Below are positions 20,241-29,388 of a stretch of DNA of 32,500 nucleotides, piece after piece. Made by a program: the position numbers and the translations under genes. Below the pieces are notes generated by a model. The model searched no databases, was not told where the DNA came from, and saw only the letters and a program-made list of their open reading frames with translations. This DNA comes from Chromera velia (lineage: Eukaryota > Sar > Chromeraceae). How positions within the stretch are numbered: position 1 is the stretch's first letter; each line of letters opens with the position of its first letter. The stretch is from assembly GCA_018398765.1 (NCBI GenBank), contig JAHBMJ010000038.1, positions 22,501-55,000 of the forward strand, read 5' to 3'.

Positions 20241-20536
20241 CATGTTGTATCTTGGAGGCCTTTGAGGCCTCTCTTGGCTTTTTCTTCTTCGCCAGCTGCA
20301 TTTTGTTGACAAAAGACCTCATTGTTTTTGTTCTTGCTGGTGGAGTTCAACTGGGGGAGGGGGGGGCAAGAATTTAATTCTAAGGAAATTTAGGAGACTC
20401 TTTAGGAAATTTTTGATGGAAAGGGGTCTTCAAATGAGGTCGTTTTTGCTCTCAAAAAGGGGGTGGCAAGTGAAGTACGTCGATTGTTCTCGTTCTTTTC
20501 TCTTTTCCGCTTCTGGTCATATAGTTTTTTGACCAG

Positions 20537-20749
20537 GGTGCCCAACTGTGCGAAGACGCTTTGAGGCAGCAGATTGGTAGGCCTTGCCACAACCCTGTCG
20601 GTGGTCCCGGACCGTTTCTGAGAAGGGGGCATAATGTACGTACAGTCATGGGTTTTCGCTGTCTTTATCTGCCTGGGCATGTGCAGGGTCCAATCTACTG
20701 GCACTCTAGGAGGGCCCCAAAACCCCTTGGCAGACCCCTTCATGTGCAA
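20537..20749 (+). CDS. Candidate exon of the unknown + strand gene
   Basis: The segment lies between TTTTTTGACCAG and GTAACA and is 71 codons long, phase 0 at both ends. It reads GAQLCEDALRQQIGRPCHNP and later GHNVRTVMGFRCLYLPGHVQ, rich in Gly, His, Arg and Cys. The opposite strand is also open here (20402-20761), so strand choice rests on agreement with neighbouring segments. Family unknown. Confidence 0.4.
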
Positions 20750-21039
20750 GTAACACTGCAAGGCGGTGCAGTTTCTCTAACATTCGGGGCTACAGGATAG
20801 GTTGCTGGCATAGGTACATGCATGCAGGTATATAGGAGAGTGATATAGCTGCATGTGTATTTGAGATCACATGAAGATGAGTGAGTAACCTGATGTTTCT
20901 TGCTTGATCCTGAAATGATGCCTTTCTGGTTACTTTATGCAGGCAGCTGTCCAACTTAAGTTCTATCCATTGAAGGGCAAAGTTATGAAATCCTGTATCT
21001 CATACATAGGATTCTTTTGTCGAATATTCCAAAAAGTTA

Positions 21040-21047
21040 TTTTATAC

Positions 21048-21093
<46 letters not shown>

Positions 21094-21106
21094 ATGTGTG
21101 TGTGTA

Positions 21107-21150
<44 letters not shown>
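21040..21150. repeat. TA then TG microsatellite before a splice acceptor
   Basis: A TATATA run passes into TGTGTG and ends a few bases before the acceptor TATTGTATGCAG at 21160. Confidence 0.9.
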
Positions 21151-21151
<1 letters not shown>

Positions 21152-21162
21152 TGTATGCAGGA

Positions 21163-21369
21163 ATGGCTAAGCTGTCAATGGAGACACTTTGCAGGCATGT
21201 GAACAGTACGTTGGATATCGTTGGATCCTTTGTCAATGCGTGTGAAGCAAAAGGGTACACGTTCACCAATGGGTCTGGGCTGAGAGGGAAAGAAGATGTC
21301 CTAAGGGGAACCTACATGCAGCTCAGAAAGATCATCGCAGAGTTGGAGGGAACAGATGGGGAAAAAAAG
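21163..21369 (+). CDS. Candidate exon, helical segment of unknown function
   Basis: It follows the acceptor at 21160 and ends at GTCTGT. 69 codons, starting with an ATG: MAKLSMETLCRHVNSTLDIV, then GKEDVLRGTYMQLRKIIAEL. It looks helical. The phase does not match the candidate exon at 20537-20749, so an exon is missing or this opens a separate gene. Confidence 0.45.
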
Positions 21370-22190
21370 GTCTGTCGCGTCTTTGATCTCAATTAAGTTG
21401 CGATCACTTTCTCCTTTCTTTACTTTTTTCCTATCCATCTACCTGTCTCATTCGTTAAATTTCCCTTCTTCTTCGTGGTCTACTTGCGTTCCTTCCATCG
21501 TTTCGCTTCCAATCTTTTCTCTTTTTCTTCCGTACATCTCGAATAAACAAGTCGTCAGATTTTCTGGTCCCTTTCCTGAGATAGATACTCACCTTGATGA
21601 CTCAACGAATCAACCCAGAGGGCCAGAGGGCAGGCACTAACTCGATGAATCAACCCTGTTTCAGAAAGAGAATTCTTTCTTTCTTACCGAACGCCTTCTG
21701 CCCGGCCTTCGGACATTCACCTCCTCCTTTTCCTGCGATTTCATCATCTTGGTTCATTCTTTACTTCCTTCTTTCCTTCCTTCCTTCCTGCCTGCCTGCC
21801 TGCCTGCCCGCCTACCAGGCCCTGCCTATCTCCGTTCCATCTCCCTTCCAGCGGTTTACTATTTCTTTGATCCTGCCTGTTTGCCTGTCTGTCTGCCTGG
21901 CCCCTCCTGTACCTTTCTTCCTCTCTACCCTTTTTTGTCATTCCCCCTCCCAAAATTCCTATCACATACCAAAATTCCTCCATATCTCCTTTGCTTCCCA
22001 CAATGTTCCGTCTTTTTCCATCTTTTTTTTTATCTGCATGGTTTTATTTGTTTTTGTTTTTTGCTTTTCTGTCCGTCTATCCCTATGATTGTCTCCGCTT
22101 TTGTCTTCATAAATTTACCAGCCGGGTTGTCTGCACAATTCATGTGTAACTAGATCTTCTTCGCTCCCCTTTCTTCATTTATCTGCTTTC
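21370..22190. other. Pyrimidine-rich interval, probably intronic
   Basis: The stretch is T- and C-rich with short TTCC, CTGC and CCTG microsatellites (21765-21900). No credible exon in either strand. It fits a long intron between the coding-like segments on either side. Confidence 0.45.
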
Positions 22191-22194
22191 TTTA

Positions 22195-22645
22195 ATATTC
22201 TTTTCCGCCGATGGGGTGAAAACGATTCTGTACTCCATCAATCACAAAGGAAACGTAGACAACAAGAAGCTCACTGCCTCCTATTGGAACCAAGGCTGTG
22301 ATGCAGATCTCCTCCTCTGCATATATGAGACATGGGGTCTCCAAGTTTACTGCACAAATCCAACGTGCCCCTGGATGGAGAAGGCTGTCCCTTTTTGTTT
22401 CAATGGAAAGACTCTTGTATATCAACCTATGGACGTCGCCTCAATTTTTTTTTAACCCGTCGCCGTGTCAGTGTAATCAGCAAAAGATGCCAAAGGATGG
22501 AAAGAAGCCCAAAGAGGCACTTATCAAGTATTTTGTCATGAAGGAGGTCAATCACAGTGCTAAATCAGTCATTGATTCATACAAATCGTCTGTTCGTTTA
22601 TTCCCTGTTTGTATTCGATTCAAAGAGAAGATCGGAAAACTTTAA
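22195..22645 (+). pseudogene. Cys-containing coding segment with a frameshift at a T9 run
   Basis: The first frame (about 22195-22455) reads TILYSINHKGNVDNKKLTAS and LQVYCTNPTCPWMEKAVPFC, with a Cys pattern (C-x4-C ... C) that may bind zinc. At about 22444-22452 it meets a run of nine T and a TAA stop. Shifting by one base restores a coding-like frame to 22645 (CQCNQQKMPKDGKKPKEALI). Either a base was gained or lost in the T run or a short intron was missed. No matching family recognised. Confidence 0.45.
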
Positions 22646-23122
22646 GGCTTCAAAGAAGAAAGGAAGCCTAGATTCCCCCCAATGCTCTTCTGGTTCCTGG
22701 ACTAGGTTTTTTCATTCATTTGGGTGCTCAATGGCCTCGTTCACGTATGTCAGATGCAACATTCGATCAGCTCTCATATTCTTGACCCTAGGCTCAACCA
22801 ACCTTAAATAAGTAAGTAATTCTTGTGGATTTACCTTCTTGCAGATACTTCTTACCCTTCCCAAAACATCTGCTTCTTGTGGATTTACCTGTCCTTCTTT
22901 CTCTCTTGCTGCCTTCTTTCTTTTCTTCCTTCCTTCCCTCCTTTCTTTCTTTCTTTCTTTAATTCTTTCTTTCTTTTTTTCTTCCTTCCTTTTGTTTTGT
23001 CTCTCTCCTAGTCTCTTTCTCTCACTCTCTAAACTCTCTTGCTATTGCTCAAAATTTGCGCGTGTGTCTTTTTACCGCTCCTGTATATGTTTCTCCTGCC
23101 CTCTTATCACACTTGTGTGCAG

Positions 23123-23761
23123 CCTTTGGAGATCTCAGACTGGGTGCCTGATGGGAGACGGCTGCCCAAAGTAACGGCAGTCAGCCTCCCTCCTGCGTGG
23201 GGGCCCCGCTAGTCATCGTCTGGAGATACCTCTGGTCAGTTCAATATTCATAGGTGGATTTATATAATTCTGTCTCTACTTCTTCTTTTTTTCCTTTCTT
23301 TTTTTTTATGTGCAATTTAATGTTACACTAGCCCTGTCGATGCATGCCTTGCGTAATACTATGCTTGCGTGGGCCTGATCAAATTTTTGAGTGAACCTTG
23401 ATATCATGAAGTACCCCATTATATCAGACTTCGTTCACTTGCCTAGTTACTTACATTAAGCTGCGGTGGCTGTTGCTTGTCATACAATGCTGTTTACATG
23501 AGGTACATTGAGAAATCATATACAGACTTTTGAGGCATTTCTCTGTTCAGTTTCCGTCTCAATTTTTTGGGTGTTTCGCTGTTCGATGCAGAAGACACGA
23601 AGAAGATAGACAGAGGGCATTTGGCACCTCACCCTTTCTGTTTTGAATTGTACAGGCTCTGTCCATACATGCAGGCCTCTCACATTTTTGACAGGAGTTC
23701 TAAGAAGAAGGAAGATTCAACCGTGCCAGAGGCCCTGAAGAGCCTCTTGTCAGCAGGCTGA
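23123..23761 (+). CDS. Two candidate exons with a DRGHLAP motif (possible NUC-type nuclease remnant)
   Basis: Segment 23123-23170 (acceptor TGTGTGCAG, donor GTAACG) reads PLEISDWVPDGRRLPK. Segment 23592-23761 (acceptor TTCGATGCAG, stop TGA) reads EDTKKIDRGHLAPHPFCFEL. DRGH followed by a small residue and Pro is the active-site signature of the DNA/RNA non-specific endonuclease family (EndoG, Serratia nuclease), His being the general base. The expected Asn of the metal site about 20-30 residues later is not present and the phases of the two exons do not join directly. I treat the family assignment as tentative. Confidence 0.3.
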
Positions 23762-23826
23762 GTCTCCGGAGTCTGTTGGTATCATAGCGACAAAGGCACA
23801 ATTGCTGTTCACGTGCTGAGAACACC

Positions 23827-24000
23827 ATGCACTCGGCAGATGTTTTGCATGTTGTGCTGACACCTAAGAAGGATGACGAAGAAAGGACAGGGGAAGAACA
23901 AGTGATGGAGGAGGGGCAAAGGATTGAGAGTGGAGGAGCGGTGAAGGAAGGGGCCGCGGGCCACGTAGATGCCCAAGACCTGGAGGGAGGGATTCTTTGA
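23827..24000 (+). CDS. Short acidic reading frame (57 residues)
   Basis: ATG to TGA: HSADVLHVVLTPKKDDEERT followed by a Glu/Gly-rich tail. Codon use resembles the neighbouring segments. It could be a further exon of the same transcript. Function unknown. Confidence 0.25.
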   Translation: MHSADVLHVVLTPKKDDEERTGEEQVMEEGQRIESGGAVKEGAAGHVDAQDLEGGIL

Positions 24001-24190
24001 GTATGTTTATGAGCAGGGAGAGAGGGGGGTTCCTTTAAATATGACATAGTTCAGATCTTTCTTTAAGTCGAATCTTCAGAAAGATTTTTCTATGAATTTT
24101 GAGGCTTTTCAGAAAGTTGTCGTTCCTGTTCAGACACTTAAGGGGCAGGAGGTATAAGGCCCCGATTCCTGGCCTCAGGCTACGAATAGA

Positions 24191-24385
24191 ATGTTCTCTT
24201 TACCTCTTTTTACTCTCTCTTATTCGGAGGAGTATACTAGAAGTCACGGAAGGTCGCACACGCGTAACGTTTTTCCTGACACATTCTCAGACGTTAACAA
24301 AGTGATGGAAGAGGTGAGAAGGGTCGTACAGGAAGAGCTGGGAAAGAATAAAAAATATGAGGAGGCAATCAAAATACTGGGGTGA
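24191..24385 (+). CDS. Candidate helical exon, unknown function
   Basis: An open frame ends in TGA. Its C-terminal half is amphipathic helix (DVNKVMEEVRRVVQEELGKN). The segment is followed within 10 bp by another coding-like stretch in a different frame. Confidence 0.35.
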   Translation: MFSLPLFTLSYSEEYTRSHGRSHTRNVFPDTFSDVNKVMEEVRRVVQEELGKNKKYEEAIKILG

Positions 24386-24390
24386 CAGAG

Positions 24391-24770
24391 ATGATAAGGA
24401 GGAAGGGGGAGATAAGGAGCCCATGGCTGTTTCATTTCCTCCAGAGCAGAGTTCTCCTTATCCGGCCGTCGGACTAGGTCTGCGGTTTGGGGGCAGCGAT
24501 GCTGGGAGTAACGTCGTATGATATTCGGACGACTGCCCAGTTGAAGGACCTGCCAGTGGGTATCCCTCCCTCTAGGGGGAACCATGGGACCCTTGTACAG
24601 ACAGATGCAGGGCAGGTCGTTTGCGTTGCTCCTTGATACGCGTTTGCCTTCGATGGTGCAGGGTATGTGACGGTAAGGGGAATCAAGTCGTTCCGCATCA
24701 CTTTCGTTGTATCTGGGAAAGTGGTGATTCACAGTGCCTGGAAGGAGTGGCGCTGGGTATATAATGGCGG
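24391..24770 (+). pseudogene. Beta-strand-rich coding remnant with in-frame stops
   Basis: The first 100 bases read MAVSFPPEQSSPYPAVGLGL. After a one-base shift near 24515 the sequence continues DIRTTAQLKDLPVGIPPSRG, HGTLVQTDAGQVVCVAP, a TGA (24637-24639), then YVTVRGIKSFRITFVVSGKV to WKEWRWVYNG. Alternating hydrophobic residues suggest a beta-rich fold such as a jelly roll, but no family was recognised. The opposite strand is also open in two frames here, which I take as shadows. Confidence 0.4.
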
Positions 24771-24931
24771 TAGATGATACGCAGCCTGGGGAGGAAGGGG
24801 CTAGGGAGGGGGCACAGCTCAGAGTTTCTTTGAAAAGTCTGTTTCTTGCAAGAATTGAAATTAGACAGAGTTGTGAGAAAGAATTCAAACACACGCAGCA
24901 TAAACATGCGAGAACCGGTGACTATGGGTAG
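24764..24931 (+). CDS. Candidate exon, unknown function
   Basis: Open frame from ATG: MAVDDTQPGEEGAREGAQLR, then LKSLFLARIEIRQSCEKEFK, ending near a GTAGGG that could be a donor. It overlaps the end of the previous segment in another frame, so the two cannot both be right at the junction. Confidence 0.3.
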   Translation: MAVDDTQPGEEGAREGAQLRVSLKSLFLARIEIRQSCEKEFKHTQHKHARTGDYG

Positions 24932-25079
24932 GGTTATTTGGGGAACGATCGGCGTCATTTCAACCATAACAGGCTTATTCAGAGCCACCTAGACTGCAGT
25001 TGACTGGGTGAAGCTCATTTTTTCTTGAGGGCTCAGGAGGAACTCTTCCTCTTACTGGGCACAGCGCTTCTACAGGCAG

Positions 25080-25269
25080 CAGTTGTAAGTATGAGAATGA
25101 TCAAATCGGCTTGCTATATGCGGGCAAAGTTTGCTGGACACGTCAGAGCCTTGCGAAGGTGGCAGTGGTTCTTGCTGAAAGAGGAGGAAAAGATGTGGTC
25201 GCTGCATTAGAAACGATGGAATCTAAGGAAACCAAAACGCCTAACGACACTAAAACGGCAAAAGTATAA
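25080..25269 (+). CDS. Candidate terminal exon of the unknown + strand gene
   Basis: After the acceptor CTTCTACAG (ending 25075) the frame reads KYENDQIGLLYAGKVCWTRQ and LAKVAVVLAERGGKDVVAAL, ending TAA at 25267-25269. The Val/Ala/Lys pattern looks like genuine protein. There is no start codon in this frame, so it must be an internal or last exon. Family unknown. Confidence 0.4.
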
Positions 25270-25714
25270 TGCACGTTTTACTATTACGGTCCTTAGTAGT
25301 AGTAGGGTTCTAGTCTAGGTTTTAGTGTACGTTTTTGCTTTACAGTAAACTAGTAATAATTAGTAATAATTAGACTAGTTTCATCTCACATGACGTATAT
25401 ATGCAAAGTTATATTGCTAAATGACTGTAGAATTAGACTAAAGAGGAAATCATTGACGACAGTGCTCTAGGGTACCACTAAATCACTATCATTATCAGTA
25501 TGTATGCACTATGCGGCAGTGTTTAAAAACATGTAAATTATATAATTATTTTTTTTTTATTTTTTTTTTTTTCATATTTTTTGACAAACCTAGTGACAAA
25601 CAAGTTTGAAACAACTCTCATTCAAGTGTTGTTAGCCTATTAAAGTGTTCAAGTTTAAAATTTGAAAGATGTTAAAATATTATGCTAGTAGTTGTATATG
25701 ATTGTTCAATAATT
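25270..25714. other. AT-rich gene-free island
   Basis: Strongly AT-rich with many TAGT/CTAG words, a T-rich tract at 25550-25572 and no reading frame. It runs up to the LTR element. Confidence 0.45.
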
Positions 25715-25719
25715 GTTCT

Positions 25720-25979
25720 TGTTGTATACAGGGAGTAAGCGGTTGCTATAGATGTACAGAGAATATATAGGTGTACCCGATTCTATGGACTATCAGTTCA
25801 GGCTAGAGGAAACAGACCGCTTCATGAGGCTAGAGAGGAATGAATGGATACATTTCGCCTCCGTAAATGGAAATAGATGCTATGGCCCCCATCCGTACAG
25901 GCACGAACGGGACAGCCAGGACGGACATGCTGAGACCAACGCAAGGTCCATGCGAGACGCAATACAGCAGCACGTAACA
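25720..25979 (+). repeat. Left LTR
   Basis: Contains an open frame (25752-25982) starting MYREYIGVPDSMDYQFRLEE that is also open in the right LTR. Confidence 0.88.
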
Positions 25980-26546
25980 TAGATTCCCTTTTCTTCTGAT
26001 TAGTCCTCCTCTCTGTATCTAACGTAAATGTTGATACACTCAAGTCATGCAGACGAAGCAACAAGGCCATTTATGACATCAAAATAAAGGCGGTGGGCCA
26101 TTGTACCCTCCCCCTACCCTCTCCACTCCTTCTTAACCACCAGCCAGCGGGGTGAGCGGAAACGCCTTCCATTTGCAAGTGTGAGAGGAAATGAGAGAAA
26201 AGAGATACAGTGACGGCAAAAACAAGGACATGCTTGCACGTTGTACCCATTCAGGTATATGGAGGTACGTCCAGGAGCAAGGATAACAGAGAAAAGAGGA
26301 GCATCGAGTGTCCAAAGGGAGACAATCCAGAGAGACAGACAGAGTGTCATGTGCTTCTTCTTTTCTTTTTACTCTCCTCCGCCAATCTAAATGAAAGAGC
26401 AAACGTTGCCACGATCAGATAGGGCAACAAGGCAAATGATCGAAATAGGACTGGTATATGCCACCACCTCACGTTTCTTTCTAGCCAACAAAAAAAAGAG
26501 ACAAATGATGCGTTTCGCTTAATTTTCTGGAATTGCCAGAGGAGGA

Positions 26547-26973
26547 ATGGCATGTACAGACACAAACAATACCCAACAAGACCAAAAAGAAGCCTGCCTG
26601 TCACGGACAAACACAAAAAGATTTACTTGGTGGAAGGAGGCACATCTGATTCATTGCAGAGAAAAATCTTGTTGGTCTGGTCGGAGATGGAGAAGTTGTC
26701 AAAGTGATCAAGAATGCCAGTCATATTTGTGGCCAAAATCTTCAAGCAATGCCAGACAGGTCCTCCGAGTGGTTGTCAGTGGTGGATGTCGACCAGAACC
26801 AGTTGGTCAAAAGGCACAAACCCACGTCTGGCTCATTCAGATTGATCCACATCGGAAAGGACAAAGACAGACAAGAGGCAATTACAGGAACAGATGGAGA
26901 TGGTAGGCTAAAGTCTCAATGGCAAAATCATCCTCAGTGCTTGCCCTACTCCCCTTTGCGACATCAAGAATAG
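26547..26973 (+). other. Weak open frames in the LTR element interior
   Basis: Two overlapping frames cover this stretch; the second (26704-26973) reads WLSVVDVDQNQLVKRHKPTS. Extended upstream with a TGA-free shift it reads NLVGLVGDGEVVKVIKNASH, which looks protein-like. It may be a remnant of a gag or captured sequence. No family recognised. Confidence 0.25.
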
Positions 26974-27134
26974 GAGGACCAAATTTTAGCAGTGGCTAGC
27001 GATGGTGGAAACACAAAAAAAAGGCTCAAGCAGGTCTGAAAAAAAATCATACCAACAGCCTCCCTGAGGTATGAAGACAAAACCAAAAGATTCAGACTTT
27101 ATTTCCGTGGATCGATTTCAAGCTCTGGTTACCA

Positions 27135-27394
27135 TGTTGTATACAGGGAGTAAGCGGTTGCTATAGATGTACAGAGAATATATAAGTGCACTCGAGTCCA
27201 TAGACTGTCAGTTCAGGCTAGAGGAAACAGACCGCTTCATGAGGCCAGAGAGGAATGAATGGATACATTTCGCCTCTGCAAACGGAAATAAATACCGTGG
27301 CCCCCACCCGTACAGGCACGAAGGGAACAGCCAGGACGGACATGCCGAGACCAACACAAGGTCCATGCGAGACGCAATACAGCGGCACGCAACA
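27135..27394 (+). repeat. Right LTR
   Basis: Same length as the left LTR with no indels between them. Its matching open frame (27167-27412) reads through the LTR end into flanking DNA. Confidence 0.88.
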
Positions 27395-27399
27395 GTTCT

Positions 27400-27853
27400 T
27401 TACATCCTGTAAAGACTCCGCCAAAGGGTATCAACTTAAATGACAACTTTACTATATATCAAGGAATATGATAACGAAAAGCAACTTTTGTACGTTGAGA
27501 TATTGTTATTAAACGGCTGCCGGGTATTGTAAGACTGTTATTCACATGCCTGCGAGTGTTGCTTTAAAAATAATTCAGATATTCTTTTTATTCCAGAAAC
27601 TTAATTAATATGTAATTAGTGTACAAACTTAAAGTTGTATTCCTGTGCATATAACTAGGCATACAAACACTCTACTAGTGGTCTAGCTAGTGGTAAAGCT
27701 CAAAGATTTCAAATCTGAACACCCTAGTGAACACCAATGATTAGCTTAAATAGCTTTACATAAGGTGCGGCGCAATGGTCACGGGTCCGACTCACGGTGC
27801 CAAGGGGGGTCGGTTGAAATTATGTGGTTTCTGGTTTGCATGGCTGAATCAGC
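27400..27853. other. AT-rich interval between the LTR element and the HAKAI 3' end
   Basis: No reading frame or repeat of note. CTAG words are frequent near 27655-27695. It should contain the 3' UTR and polyadenylation site of the HAKAI-like gene on the - strand. Confidence 0.4.
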
Positions 27854-29356
27854 TCAGAGCCCGAAATCGTCCTGAAGAAAATCTTGTGGCGGGTTTCCAC
27901 TGCCGGCAGCACCTGAAGCAGCTTGACGTGGCGGTGTTCCTGACTTTTTCGGAAGAGGCTTTGACTTTGCGGCAACAGAACGCGGCTGCGGGGACGAGGG
28001 CGGAGCTGCTTGAACTTGGACTGGCGCTGGCACTGGGACCGGGGCTTGTGCTGCCACTGGCTGTTTGGGTGGAGCGGGGGCGGCCTCCTCTTTCTCTTTC
28101 TCTTTCTTTTCGTTCGGAGGAGTGGGAGCGGGTGAGAGATCGTCGAGGCTTTCCTCGTCCTCGTCGTCGCTGATTTGAGACATCTCACTGAACTTTGCCG
28201 ACCCTGTGTCCCCTAACTCCTGCTCTTCATCCTCCCTCTCCTGCCTTCCACTCAAAGGCCCTCGGGCGTACCCTGCTAGTCCTTGTGCCCCAGCCACAGG
28301 GGGTATCCCTGGAGGGGGGGGAGGTGCAGGCGCCCCCCTCTCCCTCTTGGGTTCTGGCACCAGTCCCCTGAGGTCTCCTGGTGCTGCTGCTGGAAATGGA
28401 CGTTTGCCGCTCAGGTGGGAAGTGGTCAGCACGTCAGATCCGTACAAGGGTTCCTGCGTGCACGTAGACGGTGAGGTGGGGGAGGAAGGGGGGAGTTAAG
28501 TTTTGGTGTCAAGCTCGTATGGATAAACAAACACGAGGGCAGAAGCTAGGTGAACGTGCAGAAGTTGGACCACGAACATCTTTCGCTTCCTTCAACACAC
28601 AGAGAGAGAGACAATGCTTTTTTGGTTATGGGGTGTGATGACACCTCCCCAGAAGAACGAAAGCGCCGAAGAGGAAATGTTGACTCAGAAACACTAAAGG
28701 AAGGGGAAATGGCCACAAAGAGGGAACGGAGGAACCCCCCGCTGTTGGTCTCTCTGCAAAGCTCCAAGTCAGCTAGGGAGAACGAGCTAGAACAACGAAA
28801 GGGCAAAGAAAGTAAACGGGTGGGAGGGAGGGGTGAAAAGAGGGGCGAAGTAGGGCGTCGTGGCCGTTTATGAAACAAAAGCATTCAGATGCATCGTCGT
28901 TCGGAGCGTGTTTTGATTGACAAACTCCCAGTTGCACACTTTGATGAAGAAGCGAAAAAGGGGGGGTAGCGACAGGGATTGAAAGTTTCATGCAGGAGGG
29001 AGAAAAACGAAGTCCGCAAGACACCCGCGCAGGTCGGACGAGAATGCAAAAAAAAGCGCTGCTTGCATCTCCCCAGAATCCCATCCCTCCCATCAATCCA
29101 ACAGACCTGTCCAGGCCACGTGCCGGTTTTGGACAGGGCCTCTCCCGCCTTCGGCTGCACCTGCCGCACTGGAGCTGCAAGGAAGAAGAGTGCATGTGTG
29201 TGTGTGTCCAACGGGGAAGAAGAAGATAAACAGAGAATTCAGAGGACACGAGAGGGACCCTGCAGTAGTATGGAGACGAAACCAACTAGATTGATGGATC
29301 TGAGGGCGTGTCTCTCAGTCAGTCTTTCTATCCATTCATCAACGTTTTTGCTTCTT

Positions 29357-29388
<32 letters not shown>

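Larger units (their letters stand above)
25715..27399. mobile_element. TRIM-sized LTR retroelement with 5-bp target duplication
   Basis: Two 260-bp direct repeats (25720-25979 and 27135-27394) begin TGTTGTATACAGG and end AACA, so each has the TG...CA form and short inverted tips TGTTG/CAACA. The whole is flanked by GTTCT (25715-25719 and 27395-27399), a perfect target duplication. The 1,155-bp interior has no gag, protease, integrase or reverse transcriptase, so the element is non-autonomous. I found no standard primer binding site after the left LTR (TAGATTCCCTTTTC) and no clean polypurine tract. The LTRs differ at 22 of 260 positions. Confidence 0.88.

Noticed and set aside
20402-20761. 119-residue - strand open frame
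   Set aside because: It opposes the + strand candidate exon bounded by good splice sites. It lacks any recognised domain, though its helical end keeps it from being excluded outright.
24474-24894. Open - strand frames as a gene
   Set aside because: Two - strand frames are open at once, and the + strand gives a more protein-like reading in line with the neighbouring + segments, so these are probably shadows.
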